The notes beneath the pieces were generated by a model that was not told the DNA's origin, searched no databases, and was given only the letters and a program-made list of their open reading frames with translations. 64,000 bases of DNA from Streptomyces hokutonensis (GTDB lineage: Bacteria > Actinomycetota > Actinomycetes > Streptomycetales > Streptomycetaceae), in the NCBI RefSeq assembly GCF_000376565.1, contig NZ_BARG01000038.1:1-64000 (forward strand), in the 5' to 3' direction. This document shows, piece by piece, positions 19,112 to 27,320 of the stretch (the first letter of the stretch is position 1; each line of letters begins with the position of its first letter). Both the position numbers and the translations under genes were made by a program.

Positions 19112-20272
19112 TCACCAGACGCACGGCAGCTCCACTTCGATCACGGTAGGTCCCCCCGCGGGGCTGGTCACAGTCACACTGCCGTCGAGCGCGGCGACCC
19201 GGCGCTGCATACCGAGCAGCCCCGATCCGCCCGCCTCGTCGGCGCCACCTCTGCCCTCGTCGCGCACCTGGACGCGCAGTCCGGTGCGGGCCCGGGCGAG
19301 ATGGACCTCGGCGCGGTCGGCGCCGCTGTACTTGGCCGCGTTGGTCAGCGACTCGGCGATCACGAAGTACGCCGCCGCCTCCACCGCCGCCGGGGCGCGC
19401 GGCCCGTCGTGTCCGTCGGTCAGCCCGTCCACGGTCACACTCACACCGAGCGCGCTGCTGGCGGCCAGCGCGCGCACCGCGCCGACCAGGCCGCGGTCGG
19501 TGAGGATCGGCGGATGGATCGCGCGGACGACGTGCCGCAGATCCGTCAGCGCCTCCTCGGCCAGTGTCTGCGCCTCGTCGAGCATCCGACGGGCCGCCGC
19601 CGGGTCCTGGTCGTAGGCCCGCTTGGCGAGACCGATGCGCATCGACAGCGACACCAGCCGGGCCTGCGTCCCGTCGTGCAGATCCCGCTCGATCCGGCGC
19701 AGTTCGGCCCCGTGCGCGGCGATCGCGCCCGCCCGGGTCTGCACCAACTCCTCGACCCGTACGGCAAGTTGAGCCTTCGGTGACGGCTTGAGCAGGACGG
19801 TCGACCACTCGGCGTCCAGGTCCGCGAGCCGGCTGATCAGTGGCAGCACGACGGCCTCGCGGCGCAGCAGCCCGCACCACACCCCGTCGACGACCAGACC
19901 CAGCGGCCACAACGGCAGCATCAGCACGGGCAGCGCGCCGTAGGCGTAGTAGGCCACCATCCAGCGGAAGTCGGTCAGCGTGCTCGGATCGCGGACCGCC
20001 GTGCGCAGCCGCTCCCGGACGGTGCCGTCCAGCGGCTGGTACGCCTCGGGGATCTTCCGCCCGGTCCAGGCGCCCGCCTGCTGCCGCTTGGCCCCGGCGA
20101 TCCGCCGTATCAGCAGCACGGTCTCGGGCAGCATGAACGCGCCGACCACCGAGACCGTGAGGATCGCGGTGATCAGGAGCACGGTGATGAAGATGTACGA
20201 CCCGAAGGCCATCGCGGCGGAGATGACCAGATGAAGTGTCGCCCGGCCCGCCTGGCGCAGGGTTGCCCGCAT
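19112..20272 (-). CDS. Sensor histidine kinase with N-terminal sensor-like membrane domain
   Basis: A 386-residue kinase. The N-terminal 145 residues form a putative sensor domain of the streptomycete type (four hydrophobic segments in two pairs, at about 12-48 and 104-135). The HisKA_3 region has His199 in RDLHDGTQARLV, and the ATPase domain shows AESLTNAAKYSGA, DEGRGGA and GLLGMQRRV. Start ATG at 20272. It is transcribed with the response regulator at 18445. The paired-membrane domain suggests sensing of envelope-active compounds; that is family knowledge, not visible here. Confidence 0.93.
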   Translation of the reverse strand: MRATLRQAGRATLHLVISAAMAFGSYIFITVLLITAILTVSVVGAFMLPETVLLIRRIAGAKRQQAGAWTGRKIPEAYQPLDGTVRERLRTAVRDPSTLTDFRWMVAYYAYGALPVLMLPLWPLGLVVDGVWCGLLRREAVVLPLISRLADLDAEWSTVLLKPSPKAQLAVRVEELVQTRAGAIAAHGAELRRIERDLHDGTQARLVSLSMRIGLAKRAYDQDPAAARRMLDEAQTLAEEALTDLRHVVRAIHPPILTDRGLVGAVRALAASSALGVSVTVDGLTDGHDGPRAPAAVEAAAYFVIAESLTNAAKYSGADRAEVHLARARTGLRVQVRDEGRGGADEAGGSGLLGMQRRVAALDGSVTVTSPAGGPTVIEVELPCVW

Positions 20273-20474
20273 GGAGATCAGGTTAGGCGCAGGGGGTGCT
20301 CGGTGCGGGCGCGGACCGCGCGGCAGTGGTGGAGCCCACTCCACCACGGGCTCGGGAGACCGTTCCACCGGGGGTTCGGGAGATCGCTCCCTCGTGTCGT
20401 CGGGCGGACGACGGAATCGTTGAAGCACCACGTCAACCAAGATCCAAGTCTGCTCGATCCGGAGGAAACCATTC

Positions 20475-20657
20475 ATGAAGCCGCTGCTTGCGTCGAGACC
20501 CGTGCTGTGGTTCCTGTTCCTGTTCAACCTGGTCGTCGCCATCGCCGCGCCTTTCGTGACCGACGGCCCGCAGGCCGTACTGACCGGCGTCGGCATGGGG
20601 GCGGTCTCGCTCGGGGCGGGCGTCAGCCTGTTCCGCACCCGCCGGAAAACGGTCTGA
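20475..20657 (+). CDS. Small membrane protein
   Basis: A 60-residue protein with two predicted membrane helices (about 8-27 and 34-52) and a basic C-terminal tail (RTRRKTV). The ATG at 20475 has a strong GGAGGAAA ribosome site 9 bp upstream, and codon third positions are GC-rich, so I take it as real. It is divergent from the histidine kinase at 20272. Such proteins with a SLFRTRRK end are widespread in Streptomyces and have no assigned function. Confidence 0.7.
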   Translation: MKPLLASRPVLWFLFLFNLVVAIAAPFVTDGPQAVLTGVGMGAVSLGAGVSLFRTRRKTV

Positions 20658-20857
20658 CGCACCACGCGAGGCAATGTGTCCACGGACCCGGCGCCGATCT
20701 GGGGGAGTGGCCGGCGACCGGGTCCGGGACAGCGCCGACCCCCGTCCCCACGGGTTCGGCGCGGGAGCCGCCTTCCGCTCAAGGCGGCCCCGGCTCTGGT
20801 GAGCGAAGGCTCAGTTGTGCTCCTGCTTTCCGCTGCCCGTCCTCAAGGCCGGGCTTC

Positions 20858-20930
20858 CTTGAGTTAGGCAAGCATATGTGACTTACTTGAGTCAAGCAAT
20901 CGAATGGACATTGCTTGAGTCAGGCAAGCA
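20858..20930. promoter_or_regulatory. Three direct repeats at 28-bp spacing
   Basis: CTTGAGTTAGGCAAGCA (20858-20874), CTTGAGTCAAGCAA (20886-20899) and CTTGAGTCAGGCAAGCA (20914-20930) start exactly 28 bp apart. Each unit is itself pseudo-palindromic (CTTG...CAAG; the third has TGCTTG...CAAGCA arms, the second contains CTTGAGTCAAG). The last copy covers the probable -35 region of the response regulator gene at 20949. I read it as a cooperative repressor array. Confidence 0.7.
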
Positions 20931-20936
20931 GGACGG

Positions 20937-20942
20937 TAGGCT
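20937..20942 (+). promoter_or_regulatory. -10 element of a probably leaderless promoter
   Basis: TAGGCT (20937-20942) ends 6 bp before the ATG at 20949, so transcription would begin at or next to the start codon. No Shine-Dalgarno is visible upstream of the ATG, which agrees with a leaderless mRNA. The third repeat of the array at 20914-20930 occupies the -35 position. Confidence 0.55.
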
Positions 20943-20948
20943 GAGCGC

Positions 20949-21665
20949 ATGTCCACGTACGGCAGCATCAGTGAGACACGATCACCGGCCCGCGGTGGCG
21001 GGCAACACCTGCTCGTCGCCGTGGACGAGCCGGACAACGCCGAACTCCTGTCCACGACACTGGAGTTGGCCGGCTACCGGATCAGGACGGCCGGCAGCGG
21101 CACCGAAGTGGTGTCGCGGCTGGCGGAGCAGCGGTTCGAACTGGTTGTCATCGACGCCGAGTTGCCCGGGATGGACGCCCTCGAACAGGGTGGCCGGCTC
21201 GTCACGCACCGCCCGCCCGTCCTGCTGCTCACCGCCTGGGACGCCCTCGACAGACTGCTGCCCGAACTGGGCGCGGGGGAGCGGGACTACGTCACCAAGC
21301 CGTTCCGGATCGCCGAAGTGCTCGCCCGTATCCAGGTGTTACTGCGCGCCACGGGCGGCGGCCGCGACGGCGCCCTCCACTACGCCGACCTGGTCCTGGA
21401 CGACACCACCTGCCAGGCGCGACGCGGCCGGCGCACCCTCGATCTCACACCGGCGGAGTACCGGCTGCTGCGCCACCTCCTGATCAACGCGCACAAGGTG
21501 CTGTCCAAGGAACAGATCAGCCGGTACGTCTGGGGCGACTTCCGCGGAGACAACGCGATGGAGCAGCTGATCTCCCGCCTCCGGCGCAAGGTGGACCAGG
21601 AGGGTGCGGCGCTCATCCATACGCGGCGGGGCTTCGGGTACTGGCTCGGGCGGGCGGCGGGGTAG
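20949..21665 (+). CDS. Orphan OmpR/PhoB-type response regulator
   Basis: A 238-residue regulator with a receiver (Asp69 in VVIDAELPGMD, Lys117 in VTKPF, Thr/Ala switch in LLTAWDA) and a C-terminal winged helix (LTPAEYRLLRHLL, EQLISRLRRKVD, RRGFGYWLG). The first acidic pair is altered (VAVDEPD instead of the usual DDE/DDD), so Mg binding may be weaker. No kinase gene adjoins it. Transcription appears tightly controlled: a triple repeat covers its promoter and the mRNA is probably leaderless. Confidence 0.88.
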   Translation: MSTYGSISETRSPARGGGQHLLVAVDEPDNAELLSTTLELAGYRIRTAGSGTEVVSRLAEQRFELVVIDAELPGMDALEQGGRLVTHRPPVLLLTAWDALDRLLPELGAGERDYVTKPFRIAEVLARIQVLLRATGGGRDGALHYADLVLDDTTCQARRGRRTLDLTPAEYRLLRHLLINAHKVLSKEQISRYVWGDFRGDNAMEQLISRLRRKVDQEGAALIHTRRGFGYWLGRAAG

Positions 21666-21744
21666 GGGTTGTCAGGTTGTGCGTGTCGGCTGGAAGTAGG
21701 CTGCACCGGGCTCGGCCTGGTCACTGGGGCAGGCCCGCCTGGGG

Positions 21745-22518
21745 GTGATCGATCTGATAGTCCGTCATGGGTCCGCGGCTGCGGGGTCGGCGCGTCGAGT
21801 GGGAAGAATCCTGGGGCTGATCGCCGCCGCGGCACTCGCGCTGGCGGTGGTGCTGTTGTCGCCCTTCGCGCTGGAGGAGTTCTCGGACTCCAAGGGCGTG
21901 GACTGGAACAGGCTGGGCCAGGTCGGCGCGGCGTACGGCTTCACGTCGGCCGTCGTCTCGGCGCTGGCGCTGGCCGGAGTCGCCGTTTCCCTGGGTGTGC
22001 AGAACCGGCAGGCCAGGGCGGACCAGGTCCAGGGGATCCGCAGTTACTACCTCGAACTGGTCCGCCTGGAACTCGACGACATGGCGCTGTATCAGCACGT
22101 CTGGGGCGATTCGGACATCGTCGATCCGCATGAGCGGAAGCGGCACGTCTATGCCGACCTCATGATGAATTACGCCTGGATGGGCTTCGAGATCGGGACC
22201 ATCCGCGAGAGTCTGCTGCGGGACATGCTCGCCGGGATGTTCACCGGAGAGGCCGGGCGGCACTACTGGAGCCGGGCTCACCCTTCGTGGATCGCCAGTT
22301 CCTCCGGAAGCCGGGTCGGTCGCCGCTTTCTGGCCATCGTGGGCGAGGAACACGCTCGGGCGGCGGCTTCCGGACCACCGACCCGCTCGCCGATCGTCTC
22401 CCGTCCGCCTGCCGTACCCGTCGTGGGGTCGTCGCCCGCGTGGCGGGCATCGGTCGGCGCTCTGGCCGGTCTGGGCGCGGGCCTGGCGCTCGGGTCGCTG
22501 CTGCGGAGTCGCCGGTAG
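21745..22518 (+). CDS. DUF6082 family membrane protein
   Basis: A 257-residue protein with two N-terminal membrane helices (about 20-45 and 65-85), a cytoplasmic helical domain with the conserved ELVRLELDDMALY and MMNYAWMGFEIG segments, and a C-terminal Ala/Gly-rich hydrophobic stretch. It matches the streptomycete DUF6082 group, whose members sit in the membrane and have no known function. Start GTG at 21745 is the only one in frame before the first helix; the ribosome site is poor. It is followed by a strong terminator. Confidence 0.75.
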   Translation: MIDLIVRHGSAAAGSARRVGRILGLIAAAALALAVVLLSPFALEEFSDSKGVDWNRLGQVGAAYGFTSAVVSALALAGVAVSLGVQNRQARADQVQGIRSYYLELVRLELDDMALYQHVWGDSDIVDPHERKRHVYADLMMNYAWMGFEIGTIRESLLRDMLAGMFTGEAGRHYWSRAHPSWIASSSGSRVGRRFLAIVGEEHARAAASGPPTRSPIVSRPPAVPVVGSSPAWRASVGALAGLGAGLALGSLLRSRR

Positions 22519-22563
22519 GAGATTCTGCACAGCAAATATGGACAGTCTGTGCAGTGGACTGCG

Positions 22564-22597
22564 GGGTGGGGTCACGGTGACGTGACCCCACCCTTTT
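22564..22597 (+). terminator. Rho-independent terminator
   Basis: GGGTGGGGTCACG (22564-22576) pairs perfectly with CGTGACCCCACCC (22581-22593) over a 4-base GTGA loop and is followed by TTTT. It ends the DUF6082 transcript before the P450 operon. Confidence 0.85.
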
Positions 22598-22853
22598 CGC
22601 ATTCCTGCCGCGAGTCGCCGTCGTCACGCCTCCATCCGTCAACTCGCAGTTAATTCAACTGAGTTCACCCTCCCTGGCATCGCTGTCCGGTGCACGGCAA
22701 CGCCGTTGACGGGTGATCTGGGTCACGTCAGATAGATGTCAGTCAACTGACCGGAAGCCGTCAGTCCGCTCTGTTTGCATGTGCTCATCGAGGCCTCGTC
22801 GGCACCACCCCGGCGCCCGCCCCAGGCGGAGCCCCCCACCACCGAGGAGAGAC

Positions 22854-24095
22854 ATGGCCGACACCCTGACCGGCACCGCGCCCGACACGGCAGCCGCGGT
22901 CCCCGGATATCCGATGCAGCGGGACGCGCGCTGCCCGCTCGCCCCGCCGCCGGCCGTGCACGGACTGCGGGACGGGAAACCGATCAGCAGGGTCCGTATC
23001 TGGAACGGCGCCACGCCCTGGCTGATCACCCGCCACGCCGACCAGCGCGCCCTGCTCACCGACCCGCGCGTCAGCGACGACGACCTGGAACCCGGCTTCC
23101 CCTACGTCAACGCGCACCGCGCCGAGATCGCCCCGCACACCCCGCGCCTGATCACCAACACCGACGCCCCCGAACACACCCGGCTGCGCCGGACGGTCAA
23201 CGCGCCCTTCCTCGTCAAGCGCATCGAGGCCATGCGGGCGCCCGTCCAGAAGATCGTCGACGAGCTGATCGACGACATGCTCGCCGGCCCCAACCCGGCC
23301 GACCTGCTCACCGCGCTCGCCCTGCCCGTCCCGTCACTGGTCATCGCCGAACTGCTCGGAGTGCCGTACGAGGACCACGACTTCTTCCAGCGCAGCAGCA
23401 GCATCGCGCTCGACAGCGCCGCCTCGCCCCAGGAGGCGCGCGAGGCGAGCGGGGCGCTGGCCGCCTATCTGGACACGCTCGTCGGGCTGAAGCTGGAGAA
23501 CCCGGGCGAGGGTCTGCTCTCCGAGATGGCGGAGCGGGTGAAGAAGGGTGAGATGACCCGCGCCGAGGCCGTCCACATGGGCGTCGCCATGCTCATCGCC
23601 GGGCACGAGACCACCGCCACGATGATCAGCCTCGGCACCCTCGCCCTGCTCCAGAACCCCGCCCAACTCACCCTGGTGCGCGACACGGACGACCCGAAGG
23701 TCATCGCCGGAGCCGTGGACGAACTCCTGCGCTACCTCACCATCGTGCAGACCGGAGTCCGCCGCGTCGCCAAGGCCGACATCGAGATCGGCGGCGTCAC
23801 CATCAGGGCCGGCGAGGGCATGATCTTCGACCTGCACGCGGCGAACTGGGACCCCGAGGCCTTCCCCGAGGCCGACCGCCTCGACGTCACCCGCAACGCC
23901 CGCCAGCACCAGGCCTTCGGCTACGGCCCCCACCAGTGCCTCGGCCAGAACCTCGCCCGCCTCGAACTCCAGGTCGTCTACGGCACTCTCTACCGCCGCG
24001 TCCCGACCCTCCGACTGGCCGCCCCCGTCGAGCAGTTGGCCTTCGACCGCACCGGCACGACGTACGGCGTGGCCTGTCTGCCCGTCGCCTGGTGA
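22854..24095 (+). CDS. Cytochrome P450 (CYP105-like)
   Basis: A 413-residue soluble bacterial P450. It shows the I-helix AGHETT (249-254), the K-helix E290-x-x-R293, the aromatic region DPEAFPEADRLDVTR, and the heme loop FGYGPHQCLGQNLAR with ligand Cys362. Start ATG at 22854 has GAGGAGAG upstream. It heads an operon with its own ferredoxin, ferredoxin reductase and an SDR. Overall it reads closest to the CYP105 group of broad-range monooxygenases; a specific substrate cannot be inferred. Confidence 0.95.
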   Translation: MADTLTGTAPDTAAAVPGYPMQRDARCPLAPPPAVHGLRDGKPISRVRIWNGATPWLITRHADQRALLTDPRVSDDDLEPGFPYVNAHRAEIAPHTPRLITNTDAPEHTRLRRTVNAPFLVKRIEAMRAPVQKIVDELIDDMLAGPNPADLLTALALPVPSLVIAELLGVPYEDHDFFQRSSSIALDSAASPQEAREASGALAAYLDTLVGLKLENPGEGLLSEMAERVKKGEMTRAEAVHMGVAMLIAGHETTATMISLGTLALLQNPAQLTLVRDTDDPKVIAGAVDELLRYLTIVQTGVRRVAKADIEIGGVTIRAGEGMIFDLHAANWDPEAFPEADRLDVTRNARQHQAFGYGPHQCLGQNLARLELQVVYGTLYRRVPTLRLAAPVEQLAFDRTGTTYGVACLPVAW

Positions 24096-24136
24096 CCACC
24101 CCCTCGTCAACGAACAACAGAGCAAAGGACACAGCC

Positions 24137-24334
24137 ATGAAGGTCGAACTCGACGAACCGAAATGCGTCGCCTCCGGGCAGTGCGTAGTGGCCGCCCCCG
24201 ACGTCTTCGACCAGCGGGACGAGGACGGGGTGGCCATCCTCCTGGAGGAGCACCCCGGAGCCGAACTCGTCGACGACGTACGGGAAGCCGTGGCGGTCTG
24301 CCCGGCCGCGGCCATCCGACTGGTGGAGCGGTGA
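24137..24334 (+). CDS. Ferredoxin, 3Fe-4S type
   Basis: A 65-residue acidic ferredoxin with cysteines at 10, 16 and 55 (CVASGQC ... CP), the three-cysteine pattern of 3Fe-4S ferredoxins next to streptomycete P450s. The position of a fourth cysteine is occupied by Ala. It passes electrons from the reductase encoded next to the P450 at 22854. Its TGA overlaps the GTG of the reductase gene. Confidence 0.95.
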   Translation: MKVELDEPKCVASGQCVVAAPDVFDQRDEDGVAILLEEHPGAELVDDVREAVAVCPAAAIRLVER

Positions 24335-25506
24335 AGCGAATCGTCGTCGTCGGAGCCTCGGCCGCCGGACTCGCGGCGGCCGAGACGCTCCGCCGCGAGG
24401 GCTACGACGGCACCGTCACCCTCGTCGGCGAGGAGTCCCATCTGCCGTACGACAGACCGCCGTTGTCCAAGCAGGTCCTCGCCGCCGAGTGGGAACCGGA
24501 CCGGATCGCCCTGCGCACCCCGGCCGACCTCGCCGGGCACGACCTCGACCTGCGCCTCGGCGTCGCCGCGACCGGACTCGACCTCACCGCACAGGAGGTG
24601 ACGCTCTCGGACGGCGCGCAGGTCCCGTACGACGGGCTGATCATCGCCACCGGGGTGCGCCCCCGGCGGCTGCCCGGCGAGGGCGCGCATGTCCTGCGCA
24701 CGCTCGACGACGCCCTCACACTGCGCGAACGGCTCGCTCCGGGGCGGCGGTTGGTCGTGGTCGGCGCCGGTTTCCTCGGCGCCGAGGCCGCCGCCGTGGC
24801 CTGGCGGCTGGGTGCTCGAGTGACCTTGCTGGAACCGGCGCCCGTGCCCCTGGCGCACGCGATCGGCGAGCAGGTCGGCCAGGTGCTGGCCCAGGCCCAC
24901 GTGGACCACGGCGTGAACCTGCGCACCGGGGTCTCCGTCACCGAGGTGACCGACGAGGGCGTACGGCTCGGGGACGGCGAAGAGGTCGAGGCCGACGAAG
25001 TGCTGGTCGCCATCGGCTCGTTGCCGAACACCGGGTGGCTCGCCGACAGCGGCCTCTCGGTGGGCGACGGCGTGGTGTGCGACGAGTACTGCGAGGCCGC
25101 CCGGAACGTCTACGCGGCCGGTGACGTCGCCCGCTGGTACAACCCGCTGTTCGGGACATCGATGCGGATCGAGCACCGCACCAACGCGGCCGAGCAGGGC
25201 ATGGCCGCCGCCCGCAACCTCCTCGACTCCCAGGCACGCAAGGCGTTCGCGCCCGTGCCGTACTTCTGGTCCGACCAGTACGACATGAAGATCCAGGCCC
25301 ACGGTTATCTGCGCGGCCACGACGAAGTCGCTGTCGTGGAGGGGGACGTGGGGGAGCGGCGGTTCGTCGCCGCCTACCGCACCGGCGACCGGCTCACCGG
25401 CGCCCTCGCGGTCGGCATGCCCCCGAAAGCGATCCGCGGCTGGCGGCTCGCCATCGCCGCCGGAGTGAACTGGCAGGAGGCCGTCCATGGCGCGACGACC
25501 GTCTGA
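24331..25506 (+). CDS. NAD(P)H:ferredoxin reductase, FAD-dependent
   Basis: A 391-residue flavoprotein of the putidaredoxin/rhodocoxin-reductase type. The FAD-binding GASAAGLAAAETL is at the N-terminus, the NAD(P)H Rossmann motif VVVGAGFLGAEAA is near 145, and the second FAD motif VYAAGDVA is near 265; a reductase C-terminal domain follows. The GTG at 24331 overlaps the ferredoxin stop (GTGA). With the ferredoxin and P450 it makes a complete class I electron chain in one operon. Confidence 0.94.
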   Translation: MKRIVVVGASAAGLAAAETLRREGYDGTVTLVGEESHLPYDRPPLSKQVLAAEWEPDRIALRTPADLAGHDLDLRLGVAATGLDLTAQEVTLSDGAQVPYDGLIIATGVRPRRLPGEGAHVLRTLDDALTLRERLAPGRRLVVVGAGFLGAEAAAVAWRLGARVTLLEPAPVPLAHAIGEQVGQVLAQAHVDHGVNLRTGVSVTEVTDEGVRLGDGEEVEADEVLVAIGSLPNTGWLADSGLSVGDGVVCDEYCEAARNVYAAGDVARWYNPLFGTSMRIEHRTNAAEQGMAAARNLLDSQARKAFAPVPYFWSDQYDMKIQAHGYLRGHDEVAVVEGDVGERRFVAAYRTGDRLTGALAVGMPPKAIRGWRLAIAAGVNWQEAVHGATTV

Positions 25507-26326
25507 GGAACCCCGCGACGTCGTCGTGGTCACCGGCGCCGGAGGCATGGGAACGGCGATCGCCCGCCGCCTCGGCAGCGGACGCACCCTCTTCCTCGCC
25601 GACGCCTCGCGCGGCCAACTCGACCGCACCGTCGCCGCGTTGCGCGCCGAGGGCTACGCGGCGCACGGCGTCCTCACCGACATCTCCGACCGTACGGCCG
25701 TAGCGAAGCTCGCGCAGACGGCGGCCGGCGAAGGCAGGGTCGTCGCCGTGGCGCACACGGCCGGGGTCTCCGCCTCGATCGCGTCGGCGCGGACGATCCT
25801 GGAGGTCGACCTGCTGGGCACGGTCCATGTGATCGACGCCTTCGAGGCGGTGGCGAGGCGTGGCACCGCCCTGGTCGCGGTGTCCAGCATGGCAGGGCAC
25901 TACGCCTCGCTCAGTCCCGAGGAAGAGGCCGCCCTGGCGACGGCCCCGGCGGAGGAACTGCTCTCCCTGCCGGTCGTCGCGGCCGTCGGCGACGACTCGC
26001 TGCGCGCCTACATGGTCGCCAAACGCGCCAACCATGTGCGCGTGGAGGCCGCCGCACTCGCCTGGAACCTGCGCGGCGCCCGCATCAACACCGTCAGCCC
26101 CGGCGTGATCTCCACCGCGATGTCGAAGGCGGAGGCCGAGTCGCCGCACGGCGGGCACATGCTGAAGATGCTCGGCGACTGCGGTGCCGGACGTACCGGC
26201 ACCCCCGGCGAGATCGCCGAGGCCGTGGCCTTTCTCACCGGCCCGCAGGCGCAGTTCATCACCGGCACCGATCTGCTCGTCGACGGCGGGCAGGCCGCGT
26301 GGGTGCGTCGCCACATGCGGCGGTGA
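25487..26326 (+). CDS. Short-chain dehydrogenase/reductase
   Basis: A 279-residue SDR with the cofactor motif TGAGGMG, a catalytic Ser in AVSSMAG and Tyr/Lys in YMVAK; C-terminal FITGTDLLVDGG is typical of classical SDRs. The segment between Ser and Tyr is long (PEEEAALATAPAEELLSL), which may form a substrate lid. The ATG at 25487 lies inside the 3' end of the reductase gene (20-bp overlap), so it belongs to the P450 operon and probably oxidises or reduces the P450 product. Confidence 0.92.
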   Translation: MARRPSEEPRDVVVVTGAGGMGTAIARRLGSGRTLFLADASRGQLDRTVAALRAEGYAAHGVLTDISDRTAVAKLAQTAAGEGRVVAVAHTAGVSASIASARTILEVDLLGTVHVIDAFEAVARRGTALVAVSSMAGHYASLSPEEEAALATAPAEELLSLPVVAAVGDDSLRAYMVAKRANHVRVEAAALAWNLRGARINTVSPGVISTAMSKAEAESPHGGHMLKMLGDCGAGRTGTPGEIAEAVAFLTGPQAQFITGTDLLVDGGQAAWVRRHMRR

Positions 26327-26352
26327 CGGCGGAAGGGCGGGCCTCGGCCGGT

Positions 26353-27252
26353 TCAGTCCCGTGACGTGAGAATGCTCAGCGCGTTCGCCGCCACGACGGC
26401 TCCGATGCCCGCCCACTCCGCCCAGCCCAGCCGCTGACCGAGGCCGATCCAGCCGACCACGGCGGCGAGCACAGGGTTGACGCTCATGAACAGCCCGAAG
26501 GCGGGGGCGGGCACCCGGCGCAGCGTGAACATGTCGGCCAGATACGGCACCGCCGACGACAGCACCCCGGCCGCCACCGCACACCCGGCCGCCGCGAGCG
26601 TCGGCGGATGCCGGACCGCGACGACGATCCCGACCGGCAGGAACATCAGCGCGGACACCCCGGCCGCGGCCGCCGAACCCTGCGCCCCGGGGATGCGGCT
26701 GCCCACAGTCCGGTTGAGCAGGATGTACGACGCCCAGCACGCGGCGGCGAGCAGCCCGAGGCCCATGCCCAGATAGTCCGCCGAAGGGCGAGGGCGCATC
26801 AGCGTCACCACGCCCGCCGTCGCGATCAGCGCGTAGCGGACGTCCACGCGCCGCCGGGTCGCGGCCAGCGCTATGGACAGCGGACCCAGGAACTCCAGGG
26901 TCACCGCCAGGCCGAGGCCGACCCGGTCGATCGCGGTGTACAGGGACAGGTTCATCGTTCCGAACACCATCGCCAGCAGCAGGACCGGCCACCACTGCCG
27001 CCGGGTGAACTCCCGCAGCCGGGGCCTGCCCACGGCGAACAGCACGGCCGCGGCGACGTACTGGCGCACCGCGACGACCCCCACCGGCCCGATGACGGGG
27101 AAGGCGAGGGAGCCGAGCGCGGCACCCGTCTGGTTGGACAGCCCGCTGCCGGCCATGGTGGCCACCCCGGCGAGGCCCACCCGGGAAGACGGCCGCGGGG
27201 TGCCATGTGACGTGGCGGTCAAGGGAGTTGTCGCTGCGGAGGCTCCAGGCAT
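26353..27252 (-). CDS. EamA/RhtA-family transporter
   Basis: A 299-residue membrane protein with ten hydrophobic segments in two EamA repeats of about 140 residues. LEFLGPLSIALAATRR and MSVNPVLAAVVGWIGLGQRLGWAEWAGIG are typical of RhtA-type amino acid or metabolite exporters. The start ATG at 27252 has no strong ribosome site. It is divergent from a LysR gene with only 68 bp between the starts, so the LysR protein probably controls it. Confidence 0.9.
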   Translation of the reverse strand: MPGASAATTPLTATSHGTPRPSSRVGLAGVATMAGSGLSNQTGAALGSLAFPVIGPVGVVAVRQYVAAAVLFAVGRPRLREFTRRQWWPVLLLAMVFGTMNLSLYTAIDRVGLGLAVTLEFLGPLSIALAATRRRVDVRYALIATAGVVTLMRPRPSADYLGMGLGLLAAACWASYILLNRTVGSRIPGAQGSAAAAGVSALMFLPVGIVVAVRHPPTLAAAGCAVAAGVLSSAVPYLADMFTLRRVPAPAFGLFMSVNPVLAAVVGWIGLGQRLGWAEWAGIGAVVAANALSILTSRD

Positions 27253-27320
27253 GTTCCGATCGTGCGCCTCACCCGCACTTGCGCAAAATGCATCAGCCGG
27301 GCGATCTATACGCTGGAGTC
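27253..27320. promoter_or_regulatory. Shared EamA/LysR control region
   Basis: The 68-bp gap between the divergent starts contains TTGCGCAA (27279-27286), a perfect palindrome near the middle, and flanking A/T-rich bases. Its position fits a LysR-type recognition site serving both genes. Confidence 0.45.

Noticed and set aside
22706..22750. Promoter and TCAGT-CA-ACTGA operator of the P450 operon
   Set aside because: TTGACG is present but no -10 at proper spacing; the repeat arms are only 5 bp, so I did not call it.
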